64,000 nucleotides of DNA from VAZQ01 sp963753575 (GTDB taxonomy: Bacteria; Pseudomonadota; Alphaproteobacteria; Rhizobiales; Xanthobacteraceae). Within the stretch, counting starts at the first letter, position 1. Each line of letters opens with the position of its first letter. Of this stretch, positions 53,076 through 62,632 are shown one piece after another. The notes under the pieces were generated by a model. It searched no databases and was not told the DNA's origin. It was given only the letters and a program-made list of their open reading frames with translations. The stretch lies in the NCBI GenBank assembly GCA_963753575.1, contig CAVWCR010000003.1, forward strand, positions 4,650,001 through 4,714,000, written 5' to 3'. Made by a program: the position numbers and the translations under genes.

Positions 53076-54743
53076 ATGGATTCGCGCACTGCCACCCTTG
53101 CGCTCTACGCCGTCGGGGCCACCGCCCTCACGACATCGCTGGTTAAGCTGAAATCCCGCATCGAGCTGTCGCGTGCCAAGCACAGATCGCTGAGCGGGCA
53201 CGCCCGGCTCTCGCGCCGCATCGCCTCGTTGATTCGGTTCTACGAGTACGACGAGGCGCAGTTCTTCCGCAGTGACGATGCGCCGGAGGATATCGCGGCG
53301 GCGCGGCAAGCAGGCTTCATGCGGCTCGCCAAGCTCTACGCGGAGCGCTTTCCCAAGACGATGGCGCTCACCGCAGACGCGAAAGACGCGATCTCCGATC
53401 TGCAATTCACCGACGCCTATCGGGTCCCGTTTCAGTTCCGTCGCCTCGTGCAGCAGCACCTGAGCGCGCCCGCGTTTGTCCAGTCCTCCGCCGGCGTAAC
53501 CCTGACGGACGTCGACGGCAACCCGTTCTACGACCTCACCGGCTCCTACGGCGTCAACCTCTTGGGCAACGATTTCTACAAGAGATGCATTGCGCGCGCG
53601 GTCGAGCACGCGGGCGCCCTCGGTCCGGTGCTTGGCAGCTATCATCCGGTGGTCGCCGACAACGTGGCGCGGCTGCGCCAGATTTCCGGCCTCGAGGAGG
53701 TCTCGTTCCACATGTCCGGGACCGAGGCCGTCATGCAGGCGGTGCGGCTCGCGCGCTATCACACCGGGCGGACGCACCTGGTGCGGTTCTGCGGCGCCTA
53801 TCACGGATGGTGGGGCGACGTACAGCCCGGCATCGGCAATCCGCTGCCCGCACGCGAGACCTATACGCTCAACGAGATGTCCGCAGCGGCGCTGCGCGTC
53901 CTGAGCACGCGCCACGACATCGCGTGCGTCCTCGTCAACACCCTGCAGGCGCTGCATCCCAATGCCGGCCCGCCGGCGGACTCGGCACTGGTCGACAGTG
54001 CGCGCAACGCACGCTTCGACCGCGAGGCCTATGTGGCCTGGCTCAAAGAGCTGCGTGCCGTCTGCAGCGAGAACGGCATCGTCCTCATCGTGGACGATGT
54101 CTTCCTCGGTTTCCGCATCGCCCCCGGCGGCACCCAGGAATACTTCGGGGTGCGGGCCGACCTGGTGACATATGGCAAGACGCTCGGCGGCGGCCTGCCG
54201 GTCGGCGTCCTGTGCGGCCGTAAGGAGCTGATGAAGCGGTTCCGCGACGAGTGGCCGCTCGACGTGTGCTTTGCGCGTGGCACGTTCAACGCCCACCCTT
54301 ACGTGATGGCAGCCATGAACGAGTTCCTGCGCTGCCTCGACACACCCGAGGCGCGCACGATGTATGCCGGTCTCGATACACTCTGGAACCAAAGAGCCGA
54401 CGCCTTCAATCGCCGCATGCAAGAGCAGAACCTGCCGCTGCGGGTCGCCAACCTGTCGTCGATCTGGACCGTGATCTACACCGAGTCCTCGCGCTACAAC
54501 TGGATGCTCCAGTTCTACCTGCGCGCCGAAGGCCTGGCGCTGAGCTGGATCGGCACCGGCCGCCTGATCTTCAGTCTCAACTATACGGATGCGGATTTCG
54601 CAGCCGTCGTCGACCGCTTCGTGGCGGCCGCCGAGGCCATGCAATGCGACGGTTTCTGGTGGCATGACCCGGCAGCGACCAACCGATCGATCAAGCGGCG
54701 CGTCCTGCGAGAGATCCTGGCGCATCGGTTTGGGCGCAGCTGA
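53076..54743 (+). CDS. class-III PLP aminotransferase / glutamate-1-semialdehyde-mutase-like, membrane-anchored
   Basis: A 555-residue protein. The N-terminal 20 residues are hydrophobic (TATLALYAVGATALTTSLV) and could anchor it; a helical domain (to about 125) precedes the aminotransferase class III domain with SGTEAVMQAVRLAR, GAYHGWW, VDDVFLGFR and the PLP Lys368 in TYGKTLGGGLPVG. Extra length compared with HemL argues against a tetrapyrrole role. In this island a role in amino-lipid or polar-head synthesis is possible but unproven. Confidence 0.8.
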   Translation: MDSRTATLALYAVGATALTTSLVKLKSRIELSRAKHRSLSGHARLSRRIASLIRFYEYDEAQFFRSDDAPEDIAAARQAGFMRLAKLYAERFPKTMALTADAKDAISDLQFTDAYRVPFQFRRLVQQHLSAPAFVQSSAGVTLTDVDGNPFYDLTGSYGVNLLGNDFYKRCIARAVEHAGALGPVLGSYHPVVADNVARLRQISGLEEVSFHMSGTEAVMQAVRLARYHTGRTHLVRFCGAYHGWWGDVQPGIGNPLPARETYTLNEMSAAALRVLSTRHDIACVLVNTLQALHPNAGPPADSALVDSARNARFDREAYVAWLKELRAVCSENGIVLIVDDVFLGFRIAPGGTQEYFGVRADLVTYGKTLGGGLPVGVLCGRKELMKRFRDEWPLDVCFARGTFNAHPYVMAAMNEFLRCLDTPEARTMYAGLDTLWNQRADAFNRRMQEQNLPLRVANLSSIWTVIYTESSRYNWMLQFYLRAEGLALSWIGTGRLIFSLNYTDADFAAVVDRFVAAAEAMQCDGFWWHDPAATNRSIKRRVLREILAHRFGRS

Positions 54744-54752
54744 ACGAGCGCT

Positions 54753-54918
54753 GTAGGGTGGGCAAAGGCACTCGCACTGCCTCTCAAGAACAGAGCGCCT
54801 CTCGTGCGCCGTGCCCACCACAATCGGTGCGTCTTGCACCGACGCCAATGGTGGGCACGGCGCACGAGAGTTTTTCATTCGTGTTGAAGTCTCTGCCAGC
54901 GCCTTTTGCCCACCCTAC
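54753..54918. repeat. nested inverted repeat, two facing copies of a Bradyrhizobiaceae-type element
   Basis: Outer arms GTAGGGTGGGCAAAGGC (54753-54769) and its complement with one extra T (54901-54918) enclose perfect 22-base arms at 54799-54820 and 54849-54870, the latter followed by five T. I recognise GTAGGGTGGGCAAAG...GTGCCCACC as a frequent repeat in Bradyrhizobium-like genomes. Lying between convergent genes, it may serve as a two-way terminator. Confidence 0.82.
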
Positions 54919-54929
54919 GCCTACCTCGC

Positions 54930-55547
54930 TCACCCGTGCTGCTTCTGCGGGACATCGAGCAATTCGCCGCGCAAGAGATAGAGCGGCGACTTGTAGTACT
55001 GCTTGATGTCGTTGAACGGGTCGGTGATGATCTTGGTCATCCAAACGAGCCCGGTCTGCACGTCCTTGAGAAAGAACAGGTGGACGGTGCGGAAGATCAG
55101 CCCGCCGAGCCCGACCGCAAGCCAGATCAGCGCGGTGCGATGCGCGAACGTCGCCCAGTCCGTCGTCAAGTCCTGGTGCGGCTCGAACAAGCCGAACACG
55201 GTCGGATCGACCAGCAGGACGAGCGGCGATAGCGCCCAGATGCTCATGAGCACGACCTTGCGCTGCAGATTGTAGCCGACCTTGATCTCTTCCTTGTACT
55301 CGTGCGTGGCCTGATTGACCTCGTCGTAGTCCTTCGGCTCGAAAAAGAAGTGACCGATCTGCCGGCTGGTCATGCCGATCAGCCAGGCCACCAGAACGGC
55401 CGCCACCGGACTGAAGAAGATGAGCACGTAAGCGCAGACGAAGCTGATCGCGCTGAGCAGATGCAGGGCCTGATTGATCCGGCTGTGGTGGTAGTAACGA
55501 TGGTCGTCCCACCGCTGAACTTCCAGCGCCTGAAGAAAGGAGCTCAT
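54930..55547 (-). CDS. Mpo1-like/DUF962-related membrane protein
   Basis: A 205-residue protein with four helices. HHSRINQALHLLSA and RQIGHFFFEPKDYDE place His residues as in Mpo1-like proteins, whose yeast member is an iron-dependent dioxygenase for 2-hydroxy fatty acids. Similarity is judged by eye and is modest. GGGAGAGATC precedes the ATG. It follows pmtA on the minus strand in the lipid island. Confidence 0.6.
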   Translation of the reverse strand: MSSFLQALEVQRWDDHRYYHHSRINQALHLLSAISFVCAYVLIFFSPVAAVLVAWLIGMTSRQIGHFFFEPKDYDEVNQATHEYKEEIKVGYNLQRKVVLMSIWALSPLVLLVDPTVFGLFEPHQDLTTDWATFAHRTALIWLAVGLGGLIFRTVHLFFLKDVQTGLVWMTKIITDPFNDIKQYYKSPLYLLRGELLDVPQKQHG

Positions 55548-55598
55548 AGGATCTCTCCCTCGATGAATTGTATGGATCGTGGATCGCGCGACATGCCT

Positions 55599-56342
55599 TT
55601 AGGACCGCGCTCCGCCCGCAATGCGCGGTTCGACGCCGCTTGCACAGCCGGCTTCGCCAGCTTCGGTCCGGCCGAAACGAATGAGCGAGAAGTGACCGAG
55701 CGGCGGCATGGCGCGCCGTTCGATCAGATGGATATCCCGGGTCGCCTGCGCCCATTGAACGTACCGGGTCCAGGCAAACTCGGTGCGCCAGCCGAGCTTG
55801 CGTGCGGCCGGCGCGAACCAATGCTCGAGCGTACGCCGCAAGCCGGCTTCGGCGCCGATGCGGCTGACCAGGATGATTTCCCCGCCCGGCTTGAGAACCC
55901 GGGCAAACTCGTTCAGCGCCGCTTCCGGATTGGGCACCGTCGTAATAACGTACTGAGCAACGACCACATCGAAGGACGCGTCCGGAAATGACAGGTTCTC
56001 CGCGTCCATGACCGCGAGCCCCTCGACATTGGCAAGGCCCAGTTCGCTGACCCGCTCCTCGGCCTTGCGCAACATCGCGTCGGAGATGTCGACGCCGAAG
56101 ATGCGGCATTTGCGATCATAGTCGGGAAGCGAAATCCCGGTGCCGACGCCGACCTCCAGGATGCGCCCGCCGATGCGCTCGGCCGCCGCGATGGCGGCGC
56201 GCCGGCCTTGGTCGAATACGGCGCCGAACACCAGGTCATACACTGGCGCCCAGCGGCCATACGCTTTCGCGATCGTGGCCTTGTCGAGCTCCATTGTACC
56301 GGTGGCCGCTGCGCCTTCCTTTCCGCCGATGACTGCAAACAT
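55599..56342 (-). CDS. pmtA: phosphatidylethanolamine N-methyltransferase, rhizobial type
   Basis: A 247-residue class I SAM methyltransferase. AYGRWAPVYDLVFGAVFDQGRRAAI is characteristic of rhizobial PmtA; the SAM loop is ILEVGVGTGISLPDYD, then FGVDISDAML and DVVVAQYVITTVPNPE. It converts PE to phosphatidylcholine by three methylations. The ATG overlaps the stop of the GT4 gene (TAATG), so translation is probably coupled. A downstream Met (56294) is a possible alternative start. Confidence 0.85.
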   Translation of the reverse strand: MFAVIGGKEGAAATGTMELDKATIAKAYGRWAPVYDLVFGAVFDQGRRAAIAAAERIGGRILEVGVGTGISLPDYDRKCRIFGVDISDAMLRKAEERVSELGLANVEGLAVMDAENLSFPDASFDVVVAQYVITTVPNPEAALNEFARVLKPGGEIILVSRIGAEAGLRRTLEHWFAPAARKLGWRTEFAWTRYVQWAQATRDIHLIERRAMPPLGHFSLIRFGRTEAGEAGCASGVEPRIAGGARS

Positions 56343-57397
56343 TATCCGTGCTCCATCGCTTCGACAGCATGCGGCGCCACCACGGCGCCGGAGCTGTGAT
56401 GCAAGACTTGATTCACGTGGCCGAGAAATTGCCGTGCGCTCGTGTCCCATGAGCGGGTCAGCGCAAAGGCGCGGCACGCCTCACGCGAGATGCGCAGCGC
56501 CTCCATGCAGGCGACCTGCAGATCGTCGTCAAGCGCGCCGACCGGATGGTTGCCGATGACGTCCCTGGGACCCGTCACCGGGTAGGCCGCGACCGGCACG
56601 CCACAAGCGAGCGCCTCAAGCTGTACAATGCCGAACGTATCGGTCTTGCTTGGAAAGACGAAGACATCGGCTGCCGCCATGTGGGCCGCAAGGGCGGCGC
56701 CTTCGATCAGACCGAGGAACACCGTATCCGGAAACAGGCGCCGCAGCTCGGCTTCCTGCGGACCCGAGCCAATGACGACCTTCGAGCCGGGAAGCGGAAG
56801 CGACAGAAACGCCTCGAGGTTCTTTTCGACCGCGATCCGACCGACGCTCATGAAGATCGGGCGCGGCAGGTTCAGGTCGGCGGCAGGCTGCGGCTTGAAC
56901 TGGTCGGTGTCCACGCCGCGCGTCCACAGCCCGATATTGCCGAAGCGGCGGCGGGTGAGCTCTGCCATCAGCGAAGGCGTCGACACCATGGTGACGGCAG
57001 CCGCCGAATGGAAACGCCGCAGCAGCGCATAGCTCCAGCTTTCGGGAATCGGCGCACGCGCCGAGACATATTCGGGAAACCGCGTCATATAGCTCGTTGT
57101 GAACGGCCGGCCGTCGCGCACGCAATAGGATCGCACGGCGTGTCCGATCGTTCCTTCGGTCGCGATGTGAATCGCATCGGGCTTGGCCGCCTCGATGCGC
57201 CGCGCGATCTCCCGCCGGCTCGGCACCGCGCAGCGCAAATCTCGGTAAGTCGGAACCGGGAAGGACGGAAACCCGTCGGACGTCAAGAACGAAACAGTCG
57301 CACCAAGACCGCGCAGGCGTCGCGCGAGCGCCCCTAACGTACGCACGACGCCGTTGACCTGCGGCTGATAAGCATCGGTGGCGATCAGGAGATGCAT
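56342..57397 (-). CDS. GT4 glycosyltransferase, Agt/MgtA-like lipid glycosyltransferase
   Basis: A 351-residue GT-B glycosyltransferase. IATDAYQPQVNGVVRTLGALARRL is the acceptor-side opening; SVGRIAVEKNLEAFLSLPLPGSK, GSGPQEAELRR and the donor motif FPSKTDTFGIVQLEALACGVPVAAY follow. Agrobacterium Agt, a GT4 enzyme, makes glucuronosyl- and glucosyl-diacylglycerol under phosphate limitation. Pairing with a plcP-like gene in the same island fits this, though mannosyltransferases look alike. Its stop overlaps the pmtA start. The ATG at 57397 is preferred to a TTG just before it. Confidence 0.78.
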   Translation of the reverse strand: MHLLIATDAYQPQVNGVVRTLGALARRLRGLGATVSFLTSDGFPSFPVPTYRDLRCAVPSRREIARRIEAAKPDAIHIATEGTIGHAVRSYCVRDGRPFTTSYMTRFPEYVSARAPIPESWSYALLRRFHSAAAVTMVSTPSLMAELTRRRFGNIGLWTRGVDTDQFKPQPAADLNLPRPIFMSVGRIAVEKNLEAFLSLPLPGSKVVIGSGPQEAELRRLFPDTVFLGLIEGAALAAHMAAADVFVFPSKTDTFGIVQLEALACGVPVAAYPVTGPRDVIGNHPVGALDDDLQVACMEALRISREACRAFALTRSWDTSARQFLGHVNQVLHHSSGAVVAPHAVEAMEHG

Positions 57398-57527
57398 CAA
57401 GCAGCCGGACCATCCATAGCGGCCACGACGCCTTGCGGTTGGGTGGCCCGTTCATCCGCGTCCGGCAGCGCTTTTAACGTCCGAGTTGCTTCGACGAATC
57501 GCGTTCCGTCATGAATGCCGCTTGAAC

Positions 57528-57545
57528 ATCTCAGTTGTGTGACAG
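57528..57545 (-). promoter_or_regulatory. candidate Pho box upstream of the GT4-pmtA pair
   Basis: On the minus strand CTGTCAC-ACAA-CTGAGAT gives half sites at an 11-base period, six and five of seven matching CTGTCAT. A second CTGTCAC half site lies at 57581-57587. It is about 130 bases before the GT4 start. The 210-base gap to maf shows no gene. Confidence 0.38.
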
Positions 57546-57608
57546 CGCAGGCGTCCCAGCCACGCTGATTGTTAACGACTGTGACAGCGGTTTGATCGAC
57601 GTCGAACG

Positions 57609-58220
57609 TCAGGCAGCGAGGCAGCCTGCTCGCCGCAGGAAATCGAGTGCTGGCAGGAGCGGCATACCCACGATGGTGAAGTGATCTGCTTCGATGCTTG
57701 CAAACAGGTGGATGCCCAAGCCTTCGACCTGATAGGCGCCAACGCTCGCAGTCACTGCCGAGCCGGCAGCATCCAGATAATCGTCCAGGAACCGATCGCT
57801 GAACGCACGCATCGTCATGCGCGCAACCCGCAGCTCCTCGCACACCACCTTGCCGTCATGCACGAACGCCATCGCCGAATGCAGCTCGTGGGTCTTGCCG
57901 GCAAGCGTGTGCAATTGCGCACGCGCGGCCGCGCGGTCGGCGGGCTTGTCGAAACGCCGCGTGCCGAGAACCAGGGTCTGGTCGGCGCCGAGCACCAGCC
58001 GGCCCGGCATCACGTGAGAAACCGCGTGCGCCTTCGCGCGCGCCAACAGCGCGGCCACTTCACCGGCCCCGCCTTCGACGGCGGCGCGCTCGATCGCACG
58101 CTCGTCGACGTCGGCCGGATGCACCTCGATCGGAATTCCGGCCGCCTCAAGCATTGCCCGGCGCGGCGCGCTCTTCGACGCCAACACCAAGGGCTTGTCG
58201 GCAAGCCACAACGCCATCAC
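57609..58220 (-). CDS. maf: Maf-family nucleoside triphosphate pyrophosphatase
   Basis: A 203-residue Maf protein that hydrolyses non-canonical or ordinary nucleoside triphosphates. LVLASKSAPRRAMLEAAGIP is the N-terminal loop; VLGADQTLVLG and SAVTASVGAYQVEGLGIHLF are catalytic. A start at 58217 is equally possible. It overlaps the ppsR-type gene by four bases, as in relatives. Confidence 0.93.
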   Translation of the reverse strand: MMALWLADKPLVLASKSAPRRAMLEAAGIPIEVHPADVDERAIERAAVEGGAGEVAALLARAKAHAVSHVMPGRLVLGADQTLVLGTRRFDKPADRAAARAQLHTLAGKTHELHSAMAFVHDGKVVCEELRVARMTMRAFSDRFLDDYLDAAGSAVTASVGAYQVEGLGIHLFASIEADHFTIVGMPLLPALDFLRRAGCLAA

Positions 58221-59056
58221 GCCACCGGGCGACGCCGGCGTTCGGCGAGAAGCTTGAGTACAGCAGCGGCGGTCTCCTCAATCGAACGGCGGGTGACGTC
58301 GATCAAGGGCCAGCTGTGCTTGGCGCAAAGCTTGCGCGAAAAGGCAACCTCCTCGGCCACCGCCTTGCGATCGATGTACTGGTCAGCGTTATGGTGCGCC
58401 TTGAGACCCAGCAGCCGGTTCTGGCGGATCTGGACGATTCGTTCCGGGCTCGCAAACAGCCCGACCACCAGCGGCCGCGCCAATTCCTCGACCCGCGGCG
58501 CAACCGGAATCCCAGGCACCAGCGGCACATTCGCGGTCTTGATGCCGCGGTTGGCGAGATAGATCGACGTTGGGGTCTTGGACGTACGTGAAACACCCAC
58601 CAGGACGACGTCGGCCTCTTCCAGATCCTCGATGTGCTGACCGTCGTCATGCAGCATGGTGTAGTTGAAGGCATCGATTCGCTTGAAATATTCCGCATTG
58701 AGGGTGTGCTGCGCGCCGACCCGGTGGCTGGTCTCGGTTCCGAGATAGGACTGCAGGAGCGCCAGCACCGGACCCAGAATGGAGAGGCAGGGCACGCTGA
58801 GCTCGCGGCAGTGGTTTTCCAGCCGTCCAACCAGGTCGTCCTCGAGCAGTGTATAGAGGACAATCCCGGGGGCTTCTTCTATCTCCGCCAGGACCCGGTC
58901 GAGCTGTTTCTGGGTACGAACCAGCGGATAGACGTGCTCCACCGGGGTCATTTTCGTGTACTGCGCGGTCGCCGCGCGCGCGACGGTCGTCAGCGTCTCA
59001 CCGGTGGCATCCGAGATCAGATGCAGATGGAAGTAGCTGCCGGAACGATGGGGCAT
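58217..59056 (-). CDS. pyruvate, phosphate dikinase regulatory protein (bifunctional kinase/pyrophosphorylase)
   Basis: A 279-residue DUF299 protein that phosphorylates and dephosphorylates pyruvate phosphate dikinase or PEP synthase. HLHLISDATGETLTTVARA opens it; the ADP-binding P-loop is VGVSRTSKTPTSIYLANRG. The ATG at 59056 is chosen since upstream residues are not family-like. It runs away from hemE. Confidence 0.92.
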   Translation of the reverse strand: MPHRSGSYFHLHLISDATGETLTTVARAATAQYTKMTPVEHVYPLVRTQKQLDRVLAEIEEAPGIVLYTLLEDDLVGRLENHCRELSVPCLSILGPVLALLQSYLGTETSHRVGAQHTLNAEYFKRIDAFNYTMLHDDGQHIEDLEEADVVLVGVSRTSKTPTSIYLANRGIKTANVPLVPGIPVAPRVEELARPLVVGLFASPERIVQIRQNRLLGLKAHHNADQYIDRKAVAEEVAFSRKLCAKHSWPLIDVTRRSIEETAAAVLKLLAERRRRPVA

Positions 59057-59437
59057 GGTGATGGTTACGGTAGAGCCTGTGAACTCTTGGGGAGGAGGCC
59101 ACGCCGCGCCACGGGGTGCAAGCCATGCCTCGGGCGGGGGCGCAAATATTTCCACATTGCTTCGGCCGGGAGAGGAATCCGGGTGCGTTCACCGGGCTGT
59201 GGTAAGTTGTGAATCGCCGGTTCGTTCTCGCGGGCGGCTGTCACCAAATGCCCGAAAATTAGCACACGCATGGCGAGTCCCGAAAAAATCAAGAGCTTCC
59301 TCACCCCACTTCGTACAGCTTGCGTCGCCGTGTATAGAGTGTGGATGGCAATGCATGAGTCCAATCAACCGACCAATAACTAAAGCAGAAAGATTCTATA
59401 AGATTTAATTGGGAAGCGATCGAGCGGTGGTCATCTG
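59057..59437. other. 381-base divergent intergenic region between the dikinase regulator and hemE
   Basis: It must hold promoters for both directions, but I find no clear sigma-70 or FNR-type site. It becomes AT-rich in its last 150 bases near hemE (for example around 59270-59290 and 59380-59410). No gene is supported. Confidence 0.5.
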
Positions 59438-60469
59438 GTGAGCAAGTGTGTCCTCGATGTTCTTGGCGGCAAGCGACATGTCCCCCCGCCAGTCTGGCTG
59501 ATGCGTCAAGCCGGACGCTATCTGCCCGAATATCGGGCAGTGCGCGAAAAAGCCGGAGATTTTCTCGATCTGGTGTTTACACCTGAGCTCGCGGCCGAAG
59601 TCACGCTGCAGCCGATTCGCCGCTTCGGTTTCGATGCGGCCATCCTGTTTTCGGACATCCTGGTCATTCCGCACGCGCTCGGTCAGCGGGTGACGTTCGA
59701 AGCGGGCGAAGGTCCGCTGCTGGAGCCGCTCGAGGACCGCAGAGCCTTCGAGCGGATTGCGGGCGAGATCGACCATGAGGTGCTGGCGCCGGTCTACGAG
59801 ACCATTCGGTTGGTCAAGCGCGAGCTCGATCCGAGCGTTACCCTGCTCGGCTTTTGTGGCGCACCCTGGACGGTCGCAACCTACATGATTGCGGGCCGCG
59901 GGACGCCCGACCAGGCGCCGGCGCGGCAGTTCGGGTACCGCGATCGGGTCGGTCTCGATACCCTGATCGACGTTCTGGTCGATGCGTCGGCGTCCTACCT
60001 GATCCGCCAGCTGCAGGCCGGCGCCGATGCGGTACAGATCTTCGACACCTGGGCGGGCGTGCTGCCGACCGAGGAGTTCAAGCGCTGGTGCATCGAGCCG
60101 ACCCGCTGGATCGCCGACCGAGTCCGGCGGGAAGTGCCGGGGGCGAAACTCATTGGCTTTCCGCGCGGTGCCGGCACGATGCTGCCCAGATACGTGGACG
60201 AAGCCGGGGTGGATGCGGTCGGGCTCGACTGGACCATCGATCGCACCTTCGCGCGCGACCAGGTTCAGTCGCGGCTGCCGGTGCAGGGCAATGTCGATCC
60301 GCAGGTGCTGGTCGCGGGCGGTGAGGCGCTCGATCGGGCGGTCGACGCTACCTTGGAAGCGTTTGCGGAGGAGCCGTTTATCTTCAACCTCGGCCACGGA
60401 ATTGTGCCGCAGACGCCGATCGCGCATGTGGAACAGATGCTCAAGCGTGTCAGGGAGTACAAGGCCTAA
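59438..60469 (+). CDS. hemE: uroporphyrinogen decarboxylase
   Basis: A 343-residue TIM barrel that removes four carboxyl groups from uroporphyrinogen III. PVWLMRQAGRYLPEYR carries the substrate-binding Arg residues and FSDILVIPHALG the catalytic Asp; GFCGAPWTVATYMI and FNLGHGIVPQTP are typical. Start is GTG. It is followed two bases later by hemJ, making a heme operon. Confidence 0.96.
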   Translation: MSKCVLDVLGGKRHVPPPVWLMRQAGRYLPEYRAVREKAGDFLDLVFTPELAAEVTLQPIRRFGFDAAILFSDILVIPHALGQRVTFEAGEGPLLEPLEDRRAFERIAGEIDHEVLAPVYETIRLVKRELDPSVTLLGFCGAPWTVATYMIAGRGTPDQAPARQFGYRDRVGLDTLIDVLVDASASYLIRQLQAGADAVQIFDTWAGVLPTEEFKRWCIEPTRWIADRVRREVPGAKLIGFPRGAGTMLPRYVDEAGVDAVGLDWTIDRTFARDQVQSRLPVQGNVDPQVLVAGGEALDRAVDATLEAFAEEPFIFNLGHGIVPQTPIAHVEQMLKRVREYKA

Positions 60470-60471
60470 CG

Positions 60472-60993
60472 ATGACCGCCGACCCAAAGATACGGGTTGC
60501 GCGAGCCGTGGTTGCTCTGGCCATCACGGCAACACTTGCGGCTGCGTTGCTGTGGTGGCGTCCGTCCGGGCTCTACCTGTGGGTCAAGGCCGTGCATGTC
60601 ATCGCGGTCATCTCCTGGATGGCCGGTATGCTCTACCTGCCGCGGCTGTTCATCTACCACTGCGAGGCCGAGCCTGGCTCCCGGCAGTCGGAGACGTTCA
60701 AGGTCATGGAACGGCGCCTGCTGACCATCATCATCAATCCGGCCATGGTGGTAACCTGGGCGCTCGGTCTTTGGCTCGCCTTCGATGGCGGCTTCTGGGC
60801 GGCAGGGTGGTTTCACGCCAAGCTGGCTTTGGTGGTGGCACTGTCGGGAATGCATGGCTTCATGGTGCGTTGCGTGCGCGAATTCGGTGCCGATCAGAAC
60901 CAGCGCAGCCAAAAATTCTATCGGATTATCAATGAGGTACCGACAGCCTTAATGATTGGTATCGTCATCCTCGTGGTCGTCAAGCCGTTCTGA
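60472..60993 (+). CDS. hemJ: protoporphyrinogen oxidase HemJ
   Basis: A 173-residue, four-helix membrane protein. WVKAVHVIAVISWMAGMLYLPRLFIYH has the conserved His that binds heme, and FHAKLALVVALSGMHG the essential Lys. It oxidises protoporphyrinogen IX in many proteobacteria that lack HemG and HemY. Co-transcribed with hemE. Confidence 0.92.
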   Translation: MTADPKIRVARAVVALAITATLAAALLWWRPSGLYLWVKAVHVIAVISWMAGMLYLPRLFIYHCEAEPGSRQSETFKVMERRLLTIIINPAMVVTWALGLWLAFDGGFWAAGWFHAKLALVVALSGMHGFMVRCVREFGADQNQRSQKFYRIINEVPTALMIGIVILVVVKPF

Positions 60994-61052
60994 CGGGATG
61001 CCGGGTGGCTAGCCGGCGGCCAACGAAGCTGTCGACTTCGCGCAGCTAGGAC

Positions 61053-61081
61053 TTGCTAACAGCACGTTCTTTTCATATCTT
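61053..61081 (+). promoter_or_regulatory. probable sigma-70 promoter for rho
   Basis: TTGCTA (61053-61058), a 17-base spacer and TATCTT (61076-61081) lie about 180 bases before the rho start. The leader downstream is long enough for autoregulation but shows no clear structured element. Confidence 0.45.
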
Positions 61082-61260
61082 GGAGCTATCTCCCCGACCG
61101 CAGGCAGGATGCTTTGTATACGGCCCGCGCGTATTGGGACCGGCCGCTGCATCGGGCTCTTGGCCTGAAGCCTCGCCTCAAAGCCTTTCTATCCCCCCTC
61201 TCTTCCGCGCCGACCGGCTGATCAGTCATACCCGTCGCCGCCATTTCCAGGACGACCCGC

Positions 61261-62526
<1,266 letters not shown>

Positions 62527-62554
62527 CGCCACGCGCTGATCGCCAAGCGACGCC

Positions 62555-62581
62555 CATGCAGCCGCGAGTACGGGCTGCATG
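62555..62581 (+). terminator. hairpin after rho
   Basis: CATGCAGCC (62555-62563) pairs with GGCTGCATG (62573-62581). There is no U-tract, so termination is only suggested. Confidence 0.4.
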
Positions 62582-62632
62582 CGGCACCGGCTGAAATGGC
62601 AGTGCCCGGCCGATCCCGGTATAGTCCGGGCC

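Noticed and set aside
54784..56109. 441-codon minus-strand frame through the pmtA and Mpo1-like genes
   Set aside because: It is an alternate-frame shadow with no recognisable protein character.
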